Positions 10,101-18,756 of a DNA stretch of 37,202 nucleotides are shown in pieces. Numbering within the stretch: position 1 is the first letter of the stretch; each line of letters begins with the position of its first letter. Position numbers and translations under genes: made by a program. Origin of the DNA: Silene noctiflora (Eukaryota; Streptophyta; Magnoliopsida; Caryophyllales; Caryophyllaceae); assembly GCA_009801015.1 (NCBI GenBank), contig VHZZ01001240.1, positions 122,023 through 159,224 of the forward strand, written 5' to 3'. The notes beneath the pieces were generated by a model. That model searched no databases. It saw nothing but the letters and a program-made list of their open reading frames with translations, and was not told the origin of the DNA.

Positions 10101-11072
10101 TGAACTATTCTTCTCTTCTGTAGATTTCATTCATTGTGTCAATTTATTCAAGGCAAACCGTTTGTTTATGTGAGTTAAAGAACAGATTGGTTACTTTTTC
10201 ATTTGGGGTTGTTCCAAAATGCTTCATCTATTTTTCTATTTGGCAAGTTAAATTTGGTACTCTCATGTTACGTTCAATCGGAATAAACGAATGTTTCCTC
10301 TTGCTTCCCCAATGTTTCCTCTTGCTTACGTTCAATCGGAATAAAGAACAGATTGGTTACTTTTTCATTTGGGAAATGTTTCTATTGTATGAATTGGAAA
10401 ATCCACAATGTTTCCTCTTGCTTCCCCCTAGTATTCCTGAAAGTGAGCTAAAATAAACTATTCATCATTATTTCTCGGGCAAAAGGAAGTGTTTTTTAAG
10501 TAGAAAGTTGCCATTGACCGAGTAGGCCTATGGTCGAAAGTGGTTGTATATATGCTCTCTCTTGACAATCGTAATGTCTTCGACTCTCGTGCCTCATAGG
10601 AAACATACACACAGCTTAGCAAGTCATTTGACTGTATTCCCATTATATCTTCAAACTCCAAAAGAATAACGAGTTTTTTGGCTTCATGGAAAATACGTTA
10701 AAGAAGTTGAATCTCAATGTCTTGAGACTTTTTACTTCCTGCCTCGCCACGACCTTTCCATCTGTGCCTAACTGCCTACTATTAGTATGATGCTCTCAGT
10801 TCTCAAGTCCTCAGAAGTATTAGATAAAATGAGCAGAACATTCTTTTTCTTTAGCATGACGAGTGTTCACGCGAATATGTTTAGGTAACATTTTTTTTTG
10901 TTGGAAATGTGCCAGTCAGCCTGAGAACAAGAAACAGAAACCTGGAAAGAGAAAGTTGCCGGACAAAACAGAAGATGTGAGTGCAAATGGCGAGAAAAAA
11001 TCTGGCAACACTCCTGCTGATCCATTTATAGGACTTGAGCAAGGTGTGAAGATAAAGAGACAGAAAGCTTGA
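4179..11072 (+). CDS. NOC2: NOC2 family nucleolar complex protein, 13 coding exons
   Basis: Noc2-type proteins pair with Noc1 or Noc3 and escort pre-60S ribosomal particles in the nucleolus and nucleoplasm. Coding exons: 4179-4290, 4402-4462, 4545-4656, 4753-4804, 4905-4987, 5259-5327, 5613-6137, 7460-7759, 7916-8239, 8384-8590, 9736-9825, 9909-10006, 10916-11072. All junctions are GT-AG and the phases agree, giving 2190 nt (729 residues). The N-terminus (MGKLGKKARKF...) is Lys/Arg-rich as in plant NOC2; residues about 60-180 are acidic. The Noc2 domain covers about residues 240-640, with DTDILAYALSRLRASLIFF, HLWATGSGSL and VEKNVEFVQRKRDDVSFSP. The C-terminus is a basic tail (KKQKPGKRKLPDK). 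Isolated Ns fall in exons at 4593 (TCN, always Ser), 7966 and 8542 without breaking the frame. The donor of exon 1 (gtctct) is weak, but the phase supports it. Confidence 0.88.
5475..5585 (+). repeat. SINE-derived fragment in NOC2 intron 6
   Basis: This piece (gaaataaagcagaatggctt ... cattatgggttattctaaac) resembles, in order, the body of the reverse-strand SINE at 34453-34759 (ggaataaagcaaaatggctc ... cattatgggccatcctgaac). The 3' half with the GT-rich tail is missing, so it is probably a truncated copy. Similarity was judged by eye. Confidence 0.4.
6257..6467 (-). mobile_element. SINE or truncated RTE-type LINE tail with perfect 13-bp target duplication
   Basis: The 185-bp insert (6270-6454) is flanked by identical copies of atagggctacata at 6257-6269 and 6455-6467. 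Read on the minus strand, it ends with the conserved plant RTE/Au-SINE type 3' end (cagccgaccccaaatcattt, then tgggattaaggcttt) and a (TTG)n tail. It lies in intron 7 of the NOC2 gene, antisense to it. The length fits a full Au-type SINE, but I see no clear tRNA A and B boxes at the 5' end, so a 5'-truncated LINE is equally possible. Confidence 0.75.
8708..8850. repeat. 143-bp imperfect foldback in NOC2 intron 10
   Basis: Arms ttgactagccataactctcg (from 8708) and the reverse complement of the stretch ending at 8850 match at 18 of 22 positions. The loop is about 99 bases and contains two homopolymer runs. It may be a remnant of a small inverted-repeat element; no target duplication was recognised. 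Confidence 0.4.
9515..9602 (+). repeat. SINE 3' region in NOC2 intron 10
   Basis: The stretch ggtaaggtcgcgtagaactg ... caccccactgtttgggggga ... gggtaatgttgttgt has the layout of the widespread plant SINE 3' domain (GGTAAGG, GCGTA, ACCCC, a GC-rich hairpin, GGAGCC, GGGTAATGTTGTTG). It is the same type as the reverse-strand copy at 34453-34759. The 5' tRNA-derived half and target duplications were not found. Confidence 0.55.
10176..10430. repeat. Nested direct repeats in NOC2 intron 12
   Basis: A 32-bp sequence beginning taaagaacagattggttac is identical at 10176-10207 and 10342-10373. A 20-bp sequence, ttacgttcaatcggaataaa, is at 10268-10287 and 10326-10345. The phrase aatgtttcctcttgctt occurs three times (about 10290, 10311 and 10409). 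The arrangement suggests local duplication by slippage or unequal repair; it has no coding content. Confidence 0.7.
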
Positions 11073-12269
11073 GTATGTTGTTACATTGCTTATCTCATGC
11101 TCCTTAGAAATCATGCATTGCTAAAATCACAATGCTTGAACTAATATTATATATCAGTGTTCTCAATTTTGATCGCGTTTCTGTACTTTTATCTATATGA
11201 AAAAGTTGCTGTTGACATAGTTTTTTTTGTCCCTCCGTTTATTCATGTATTCTCCATTTTTTTTCAAAATTTCCTCAATGTTATTAGATTGGAATTGCAC
11301 GTGTTCGTCTCCCATACATTAAGGTCATATTTGGATACATAAGCCGTAGAAAGGGGAGGGAAAATGGTTTCCTCTTCTCTTTTTCTCGTAATTCCCCAAT
11401 CTAAAAATTGGATAAAATTTCCGAAGGTAATTGTGGCTCATGGCCTCTGATTATTGGAAAACGCCTGGAAACACTTGAAACACTAAAACAAAGAAATACG
11501 AATTTAAAGTTTGATCTGCAATGTGGTCTAGGTTGAATGGTTGATGCCGTGCTCCACACTGGGAGTTCAGGGCCTTTGACGTTTGTTTTGGTCTTTCAAA
11601 GTTTGTTCGGATACTAAATAGTAAATACTGTCACGTTTATAATTGTAACTTGGCAGTGCAGCCTTTCCTCGGTTTGTAGTGTTGGCTGCCCATTTACTCA
11701 CAACGGAGGAGCTTCCCCCACCGGCCAACCCTGGGATTACCAGCGGATAAGTACGATGTACTGATTTTTTTTTTTTTTTTTTTTTTGGACATGGAAATAT
11801 GGAATCAGTCTCATTTGAGAACCCAAGTTTTGCCAGTTCTATTTTTATTTTTAGTTAAGAGCTGAATATTATTAAGATTTTATAGTCCACGATTTTACTA
11901 ACCTTGATAACTTGCGACTTGTGAGTAGCGACCTGAAAATTAGGTATTAATCGAACTAAGAGGTGGTCGTAATCGTATAAACATGGTAAGAAGAGAAAAT
12001 CTAAAAGAGCGCAACATAACACCATCAGTTTCTCGGCGCATTTACAAATTTTCATCTAAGTGAAGATTACAAACGTATACATAATAATTTCCAACTTGAT
12101 TGTGGAGGGTTAAATTGCCATTAAAGACCCTAAATAGAAAGGTAAATACACCTCAAAATAAAATAGTTAAACAAATCACCGGGGACCGACAGAGTAGTTA
12201 TTATAGACTTATTGTTATTATATAACGTGGTTGCATAATACATGTCGAATTCGTTACACTACATACAAC
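11073..12269. other. NOC2 3' flank and intergenic DNA; possible SINE at about 11520-11786
   Basis: No gene is visible. About 11521-11786 has a possible tRNA-type head (tggtctaggttgaatgg as A-box-like, gggagttcagggcct as weak B-box-like) and ends in a 22-base T run (11765-11786), as some plant SINEs do. No target duplication was found, so this is only a candidate. The rest is AT-rich without splice-bounded coding sequence. Confidence 0.3.
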
Positions 12270-12722
12270 TAGGGCTGTAAATGATCTGAGCCGGCTCGTA
12301 GAACCCTCAGAATTAACTCGGTCAAAGCTCGACTCGAAATCGGTCAAAATTGATTCCGAGCCGAGCATGATAAAATCCAAGCCTATTCCGAGCTTAATAG
12401 AGCTTGGATCAGAAGCTCGTTTAAGCTCTTTTTATTCTTTTTTTTTTAATCAAAATATTAGTATTTTGCATTTATTTTTGTTCTTTTAGAAATGATATTT
12501 TAACATTTATGATTATATTTTTGTTATAATTATTATATTTTTTTTATATTTGTTATTTATCTTAAAACAGATTTATTTTTAATTTGATTTTAATGTGAAA
12601 ATCACAAAAAAAAAAAATAATGATTAAATCGATGTTGAGTTGAACTTGAGCCCATTCCAAGCCGATTCTGAGTCCACTTGAACTCGAACTCAAATTAGCC
12701 CGGTTACACCCCTACATACAAC
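12262..12722. mobile_element. hAT-type MITE with 8-bp target duplication
   Basis: The 445-bp element (12270-12714) starts tagggctgtaaatga and ends gttacacccct followed by a, so the terminal inverted repeats are TAGGGCTGTAA and TAGGGGTGTAA (10 of 11). It is flanked by identical 8-bp copies of catacaac at 12262-12269 and 12715-12722. An 8-bp duplication with this end type is characteristic of hAT elements. The interior has GAGCC/CTCG-rich subterminal arms and an AT-rich centre and encodes no transposase, so it is non-autonomous. It lies about 330 bp upstream of the peroxidase start. Confidence 0.9.
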
Positions 12723-12941
12723 GATGTTCTTATGAAAACTTTGAAAGAAGACAATATAAGTTTAGCATAAGTTATTGGGAATGTCAACGTCCAAAACCGG
12801 TGGTGGTGTTCCATTATAACAAATAAAACTTGGTCAGACCGGCCGTACATGCATCCATGTCTTCTTCAAAACGTCTATCTAATATGTGCTTTGCACGTAT
12901 TTTAACCATACTACTTACCACTTCGTCTATACTTCCTTTCC

Positions 12942-12947
12942 TATAAA
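12942..12947 (+). promoter_or_regulatory. TATA box of the peroxidase gene
   Basis: TATAAA in the context cctataaaata lies 102 bp before the peroxidase ATG. This predicts transcription starting near 12975 and an A-rich leader of about 75 bases. Spacing and sequence are typical of plant promoters; no transcript evidence is available. Confidence 0.6.
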
Positions 12948-13048
12948 ATAATTTGTGTATCTAAACCATAATCAAACAACCAAAAAAAAACAACTCTAAT
13001 TTTCCAAAAACAAAAATAATAAAAAAAAAACATCAATTTTGATCGATC

Positions 13049-14261
13049 ATGGTTTCTCTGGCATCATCTGTCTTGCCTCTCTTTGCTTTATTTGGGCTAA
13101 GCTTAATCTCAACGGCTTTCGCCTATGACGGCCTAAGCTACAATTACTACGACAACAAGTGCGAAGATTTTGAAGATATAGTCGCAAGGATGGTAAGGAA
13201 AACCTTTGAGAAGGACTTTACCATTGCTGCTAGCCTCTTAAGGCTACACTTCCATGACTGTTCCGTTCGGGTATGTTTTCAACAACTATACTTGTATATA
13301 TTTTCTAACATTTGTAATTAAGTCAGGTCGTATTGTATTGTGTTCATATCATAACATAACGTTGAACATTTCGAATGTAGGGATGTGATGCATCGATCCT
13401 ACTAGATTACCCTGACAGCGAGATGACAGCAAAACCAAGCAAGACATTGAGAGGATTCGGTGTGATCAACAAAATAAAGAAAGCCGTTGAGAAGAAATGC
13501 CCGGGGAAGGTGTCCTGTGCTGACATTCTTACCGCTGCTGCTAGAGACTCCACTTACTTGGTCGGAGGACCGTACTGGTCAAACTACTACGGTAGGAAAG
13601 ACGGTCTCCTCTCCATTCGTAAGGAGGCCGAAGGTGCTCCCAATAGTCAAGAAAGTGTTACTTCCCTCATCGAGTTTTACCAATCCCTTGGCTTGTCCAC
13701 CCTCGACCTTGTTATTCTTTCAGGTATTATATCAACACAAACTCGTTCTCTCTTAACTAATTTGTGAGCGCGGATACTAATTAAAATTCTGTGTCTGCCA
13801 CTGTAGACGTCGTTTCTAATTCTTGTGTTTTTCTTACAGGGGCACACACCATAGGTAAAAGTTCATGTGGATCATTCCGACCAAGGCTGTACAACTTCAA
13901 AGGAAAAGGACGACCCGACCCATCAATTTCTCCCAAATACTTGAATTACCTAAAAAGGAAATGTGGTAACCAAACCGCGTATGCCGATCTTGACCCGATT
14001 ACACCAAATGCTTTTGACAACACCTACTACAAAAACCTTCAAAAGAACATGGGTCTATTGTACACTGACCAAATTTTGAACAGCGATCACAGGACAGCCC
14101 GTTTGGTCGATACATTCGCGACACAACCCGAAACCTTCCCTAATTTGTTTGCCGCATCTATGGTTAAGCTCGGCGGAGTCTTGGGAGATGCAGAGGACGA
14201 TGGTGAAATTCGTTACCATTGCAGCCGTATCAACGCCCACAAAACTTCTAAACATTACTGA
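13049..14261 (+). CDS. Class III secretory peroxidase, peroxidase 7-like
   Basis: This is a heme peroxidase of the plant secretory pathway that oxidises phenolics with H2O2 in the wall or vacuole. Exons 13049-13270, 13381-13723 and 13840-14261 have GT-AG junctions and give 328 residues. A signal peptide covers residues 1-25 (cut after STAFA). The distal heme site is RLHFHDC, with Arg65 and His69; the proximal ligand is His191 in SGAHTIG. Conserved cysteines include C38, C71, C76, C114, C120 and C198. GRKDG, RLYNFKGKGRPDP and AFDNTYYKNLQKNMGLL match the family. A glycosylation sequon occurs in GNQT. After HDC the usual Phe is Ser, and the substrate-loop region resembles peroxidase 7. Two introns is fewer than the common three. 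The specific orthology is from remembered family features. Confidence 0.93.
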
Positions 14262-15132
14262 GAAGATTAAAATTTATTTGCTTTATATATTTGTTTGAAA
14301 TTGTTTGTTTTTCATTGAATTTCTTGTTATTTAAAATTGGAAGTGATGTTGATGAAGAGGGCCAAAGAAATTTTGTTGACCTCAAATTGTTGTAATTGCA
14401 ACCTTATTACTATCATTAATATGAAAACATTTTGGGAACCTTGTTGTCCTAGGAATGAAATCTTATTAGACATATGCATAATATGACCCTATATTTCCCT
14501 ATGTCGCCCATGGGCTTAACTATGAGCAGGCCGTAGATGTCAACTAGCATAGTTGGTAAAGTTATGAGTAGTGGTATTCAGGACCTGGGTTTAAAAATCG
14601 TGAGCATCAAAACTATCCTTTGGCTCCCTTGCGACCAAAAAAAATGAGCAGGCCTAACGACATAATCCCCAAGAGTAAAATAATTCGAACCCATTAGTAT
14701 TATTACCGAGTAATGCACTCGTTTTCCTTTGGAAATTTTGAAATCATACCCGAGAATGAAGACCACTATCATCCATTTTAGACACGAGCGATAATATATA
14801 TATATAAAAGAAGTACGAAAATATACATATAAAAAGGTACGACAAACTGGTCCCTCAGTTACTTAGGGAGAGACTCCAATATGCAAAATATTTACCCATC
14901 TCATTCTTAGCATCATTTCATAATTAGTCAAAACCCAAAAACATAATCTACCTACAAAACAAAGTCACAATAAGCTAGTCATTAACCTATATTGATAAGC
15001 ATCCTAATCATGTATACAATAATTTTCCCAAAATTACACAAATTTAATACTTAGATTAATAAAAATTGAGATGTTCTTTAACTTGAGTTGATCTTTAAAC
15101 AACTTTCTCCAACAAGCAACAATGAAGAATTT
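14262..15132. other. Convergent 3' flanks of the peroxidase and MYB genes
   Basis: The two genes point towards each other here. Apart from the SINE at 14533-14643 I see only AT-rich untranslated or intergenic sequence, with possible poly(A) signals (attaatatgaaaac near 14413 for the peroxidase). Confidence 0.5.
14522..14654 (+). mobile_element. tRNA-derived SINE, 111 bp, perfect 11-bp target duplication
   Basis: The insert 14533-14643 is flanked by identical atgagcaggcc at 14522-14532 and 14644-14654. It has a tRNA-like head: A box tagcatagttgg (14546-14557) and B-box-like gggtttaaaaatc (about 14588-14600), spaced as in tRNA genes. It ends ggctcccttgcgacc plus an A run. The intact duplication and full promoter layout mark it as a complete, fairly young SINE insertion in the sense orientation of the peroxidase 3' flank. 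Confidence 0.88.
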
Positions 15133-16547
15133 TTAACAAGTATTTCCCCATGCAACTTGTTCCATAATTGACCCAATATCACCATACAATGACTCTGGTA
15201 CATCAGCAGAACAGTAATTATCCTCGAAGCAGTAATCAAAACCTGTGTTGTTAAAACATGTCTCGAAACCCTGGTCGCAAACAATTTCTTCTTGTATCGT
15301 TCCAATTTTATCAAATGTCCCCGACAACTGCTGTTCTTCAAGTACTTGTACAGTTCTTAACGGCTCTTGGAAACTTCCTAAGGTTTCATTATCCCACAAG
15401 GAGTTTTCGTCGACAATGCTACTATTATTCGATTCAAAGCACTGTGCTGAAAACTCTGAAATTGGATCAAAATTTTGTGTATTTGTCGAATTAATATTAC
15501 TACTGAAGCTTATATTAGGTAAGTCGATATCATTGTCGGGTACAAAGCTAGATTGGTTGACCCTACTGATAACAGTGTCGCGAGTTTTGAACTGATTATC
15601 GACTGAGAAAGCTAATGAACTAGAAATAGTAGCAGTTTTGGGAAGTTTATTAGTAATAATATTATTTTTGGATTTTTTAAGAGTAGAAGACAAGAGATTA
15701 TGAGTGTTGGGATCTAAACCTTGAGCAACAAGTTTTTTCTTAATGCAAGAATTCCAAAAGTTTTTAACTTCATTATCAGTTCTACCAGGAAGATGTTTAG
15801 CAATTTGAGCCCACCTGTTTCCAAGTATTCTATGTACTTCAATAATAGTTCTTTCTTCATCTTCAGTAAATGATCCTCTTCTTAGATCTGGCCTCAGGTA
15901 GTTTATCCATCTTAATCTGCAGCTTTTTCCACACCTTTGTAACCCTAAAACATAGACAGCGCGCTATCAAATGGTAATATTGAGTCTCGATATCACTGTC
16001 TAACATACATGTAGGGTTCATGAAAACGATGGACTCCACATAAGGGCTTTGAGAAAATGGTACAAATCTCGGTATCACCTGACACTTGGTGCCTGGTGGC
16101 ACCCTATCATTATCCAAGTAAAATACGTATTTCACAAGATTTTTGCCTACATAATGCGCTTTAATTAGGGTTGAAGTTGCTAGCTACGTTACTCACACAT
16201 TTCAATTAGCTGTCATGTCACGTGTCCGACACTCAAAATGTCAGACAAGACATAGTGTCGGAGAGTCTGAGTAACACAAGTAGCGCTAGATAGTGATTAT
16301 TTACAATTCGATACATATTTAACATCTAATTTTGTACTTTCATTAAAACGTTCATCAACTACGATAGTAAATGATTAATAAAGACGAAGAAGTAAAATAA
16401 GAAAATCGATAAATTACCGGCGAGCTTGGGAACAGAGCTCCAAGAGCCATGGCCATGAGAAGTAATATGATTAACAAGTTTATCATCTTCTTCAGGAGAC
16501 CATAAACCTCTCTTTACTTTCTGTTTACTACAACAATGGTGCCCCAT
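15133..16547 (-). CDS. R2R3-MYB transcription factor, MYB26-like
   Basis: This is a nuclear DNA-binding regulator. Exon 1 is 16547-16418 and exon 2 is 15944-15133, giving 313 residues. R2 is at about residues 14-63 (Trp 16, 36, 56) and R3 at about 66-114 (Phe 69, Trp 88, 107), with the clade-specific link [20 protein letters not shown]. The start [20 protein letters not shown] and the run [18 protein letters not shown] after R3 are typical of the MYB26/MYB61 secondary-wall group, in which MYB26 controls anther wall thickening. The bHLH-binding motif of R3 is not evident. The C-terminal half is acidic and Ser/Asn-rich, ending in a likely activation region. Only one intron is present; the second intron common in R2R3 genes is missing. 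Assignment to MYB26 itself is tentative. Confidence 0.9.
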
Positions 16548-16812
16548 TGCATTAATTCTTCACTTAGTCTTTTTCCAACATATATTATAATAATATAACT
16601 CAAATCTTACATACAAAATAATTACGTCTCATCATTTATATATATATATATCATAATCTGATCATTCGAGAAAACGACTTTTTACTATAGCGTTATTTAT
16701 TTAATTATATTTATTAGGGTACGTAATCTACTTACTCCAATCTATATTATAATCAACATTTACTACGTAGGTATGTTAATGTACCATGCAGTTCATCAAG
16801 TGTATACTAGAA

Positions 16813-17018
16813 TACTCCCTCGTCCCGCTCATTTGTTTACCTATTCCATTTTTAGATGTCTTAACCTTTCGAATTTAGGAATGTTTTTCATTTGATTATC
16901 CATCTTTTGATCCACTTGTTATCCAATAACAACGACAATATCTACAAATGGTTTTATTCCGTTCCTTGATTTCTCTGTCAAATTCAAAGATAAACAAATA
17001 ACTGGAACGGAGGAAGTA
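16813..17018. mobile_element. Stowaway-type MITE upstream of the MYB gene
   Basis: The 202-bp element (16815-17016) is flanked by TA on both sides (16813-16814 and 17017-17018). The left end ctccctcgtcccgctcattt matches the inverted right end (cttcctccgttccagttatt), and both continue into tgtttac/tgttta. This is the CTCCCTCCGT end type of Stowaway elements, moved by mariner-like transposases. It lies about 270 bp upstream of the MYB start codon, within the likely promoter. Confidence 0.85.
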
Positions 17019-18756
17019 TAAATAAACGGTTTAGGATAGATAATCCATGATATTGAAATAATGAGCTGGAAAATAACTTGGCGTTTACTCATAACAAGAC
17101 TATACACATACAAAAATTAAGCATGTTGGTAACTTAATGAATACTCTTTAAATTTTTGTGGTTTCGTTTGATATACATTTTAATTGTATACAAGTTTTCA
17201 CAAGGATACGAGATGCATCATATATGATATATGACTCTTATTTTTGTATGGACCAACGTGTTACGTTGTGCTAATTACTACCTCGGCAATCATGTTGGTT
17301 AAAATCACATTAAAAAATTACTTTCTGTTTTTTGGGGTTGATTAGGACTTGGGGTAACATTTTACGAAACTTATTTTAAAAAAATGGATTATAGTGTGAG
17401 GATAGTGGGGAAGATTGAACGACAATTTTAATTTACTGTTAAATCATGTAAACGGGTCTGCATCACTCAACTGTTGAGGTAGTCTCTTATAAAGTGGTAA
17501 CTTTCTCTTATTCTATCCAAGTCGAAGGGTTATATATTGGTTTTTTTTCATAGGAATGGTTAATCAGATAGATCGTTAATCAATAGGCTCGCTTGGTGGT
17601 GAGGATTTTGTTCAACCCGAGTTTAATTAGCTTCGCAACTAGTTTGTGCATTGGATACCGGTAGTGGTTTATATGGTTTAACCAGCAGCCAGCAATGGCT
17701 GTACTGCTGTAATTGTTAAGGCTAGGGTAGCAATTTGCATGTCCATCACTGTCCAGTGATAGTGGACGGTGAGTCGGTGACCGACAGTTACAATGGCTGT
17801 CACATCCATTGCCTACAATAATGGTGGTCCGAGGAGAGAAAATCAATTGATAGAGTTAAACAAGGTTAGAATCCTTGTTCAAATTCTTAACAGGTAAAAA
17901 AAAAGAGAGAGAAGACGAGACGATTACACGCAACTAAATTTGCAAATCAAAGTACATTATTGTCCACATAGTAATCGAAGTACAAGAATGTGTGTTTACA
18001 CAGTAAGTGAAAACTACAAGAGATGTTCGGCGTACAAGTTAAGATCACTTCTTCCCGGCCAAGTAACGTGGATATGCCCGAACAAATTCACAACAGCAAA
18101 TGGCTTCACTTTGCCACATTTACACTAATTCAGTGGATCACTGCAAAAACATTGTTACCACTGATGACAATGCGGTTAACCTGATCGAAATAAACAGCAA
18201 AAGGGTCAGACAGTAAATTACACCCTACAACATTACGCCAGTTTGTTGGAATCCTGTACAATGATAACCTTCTATTCTGCGCATTCTGCTCCAAGGGTTC
18301 CAATTTCCAGAAAGGCGCCAAAAATTAGGCCTCCTGGACATGAGGGAAACATCAAAATAGTTTTTGGCCACGTGAACTTTGAACTATACACAAACAGTTC
18401 ATCAGAATACGAACTAGTTTAGACTTCCCACGATCAATCTTTATCTTAGAGGTACACCTTCATTCCTTAAAAACCCAGAAGGTAACCACTAGACCTAACA
18501 CAACTGACCCGGCCAGAATTGATCCAACTCACCTTGTACCCAAGAGGTCCGAACACAGTTTTTCTCTCCCCAGACTGACCCTTAAACAACTCCACAATGT
18601 GGCACCTGAAACATAACCATCACAAAAAACCTCACCCGAATGCCAACATACCCGAAATGACCTAAGACTTGAAGTAACGTTGATCTGCCATACCCAACCT
18701 GAGTGACATGCTTGTTAGGTCTGGCAACTACCATCAGATGAAAAGGCCATGATCGA
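17019..18756. other. Intergenic DNA between the MYB promoter and the PAT1 3' end
   Basis: No gene found. 17570-17900 is unusually rich in short hairpins (gtcggtgaccgac near 17772; ccatcactgtccagtgatag near 17742) and ends in an A run after a B-box-like gttcaaattctt near 17877, so a degenerate SINE is possible. 18350-18756 probably includes the 3' UTR of the PAT1 gene on the minus strand. Confidence 0.35.

Noticed and set aside
10136..10456. Open frame of 106 codons on the plus strand
   Set aside because: It lies wholly in NOC2 intron 12 and is made of internally repeated intron sequence, with no known motif.
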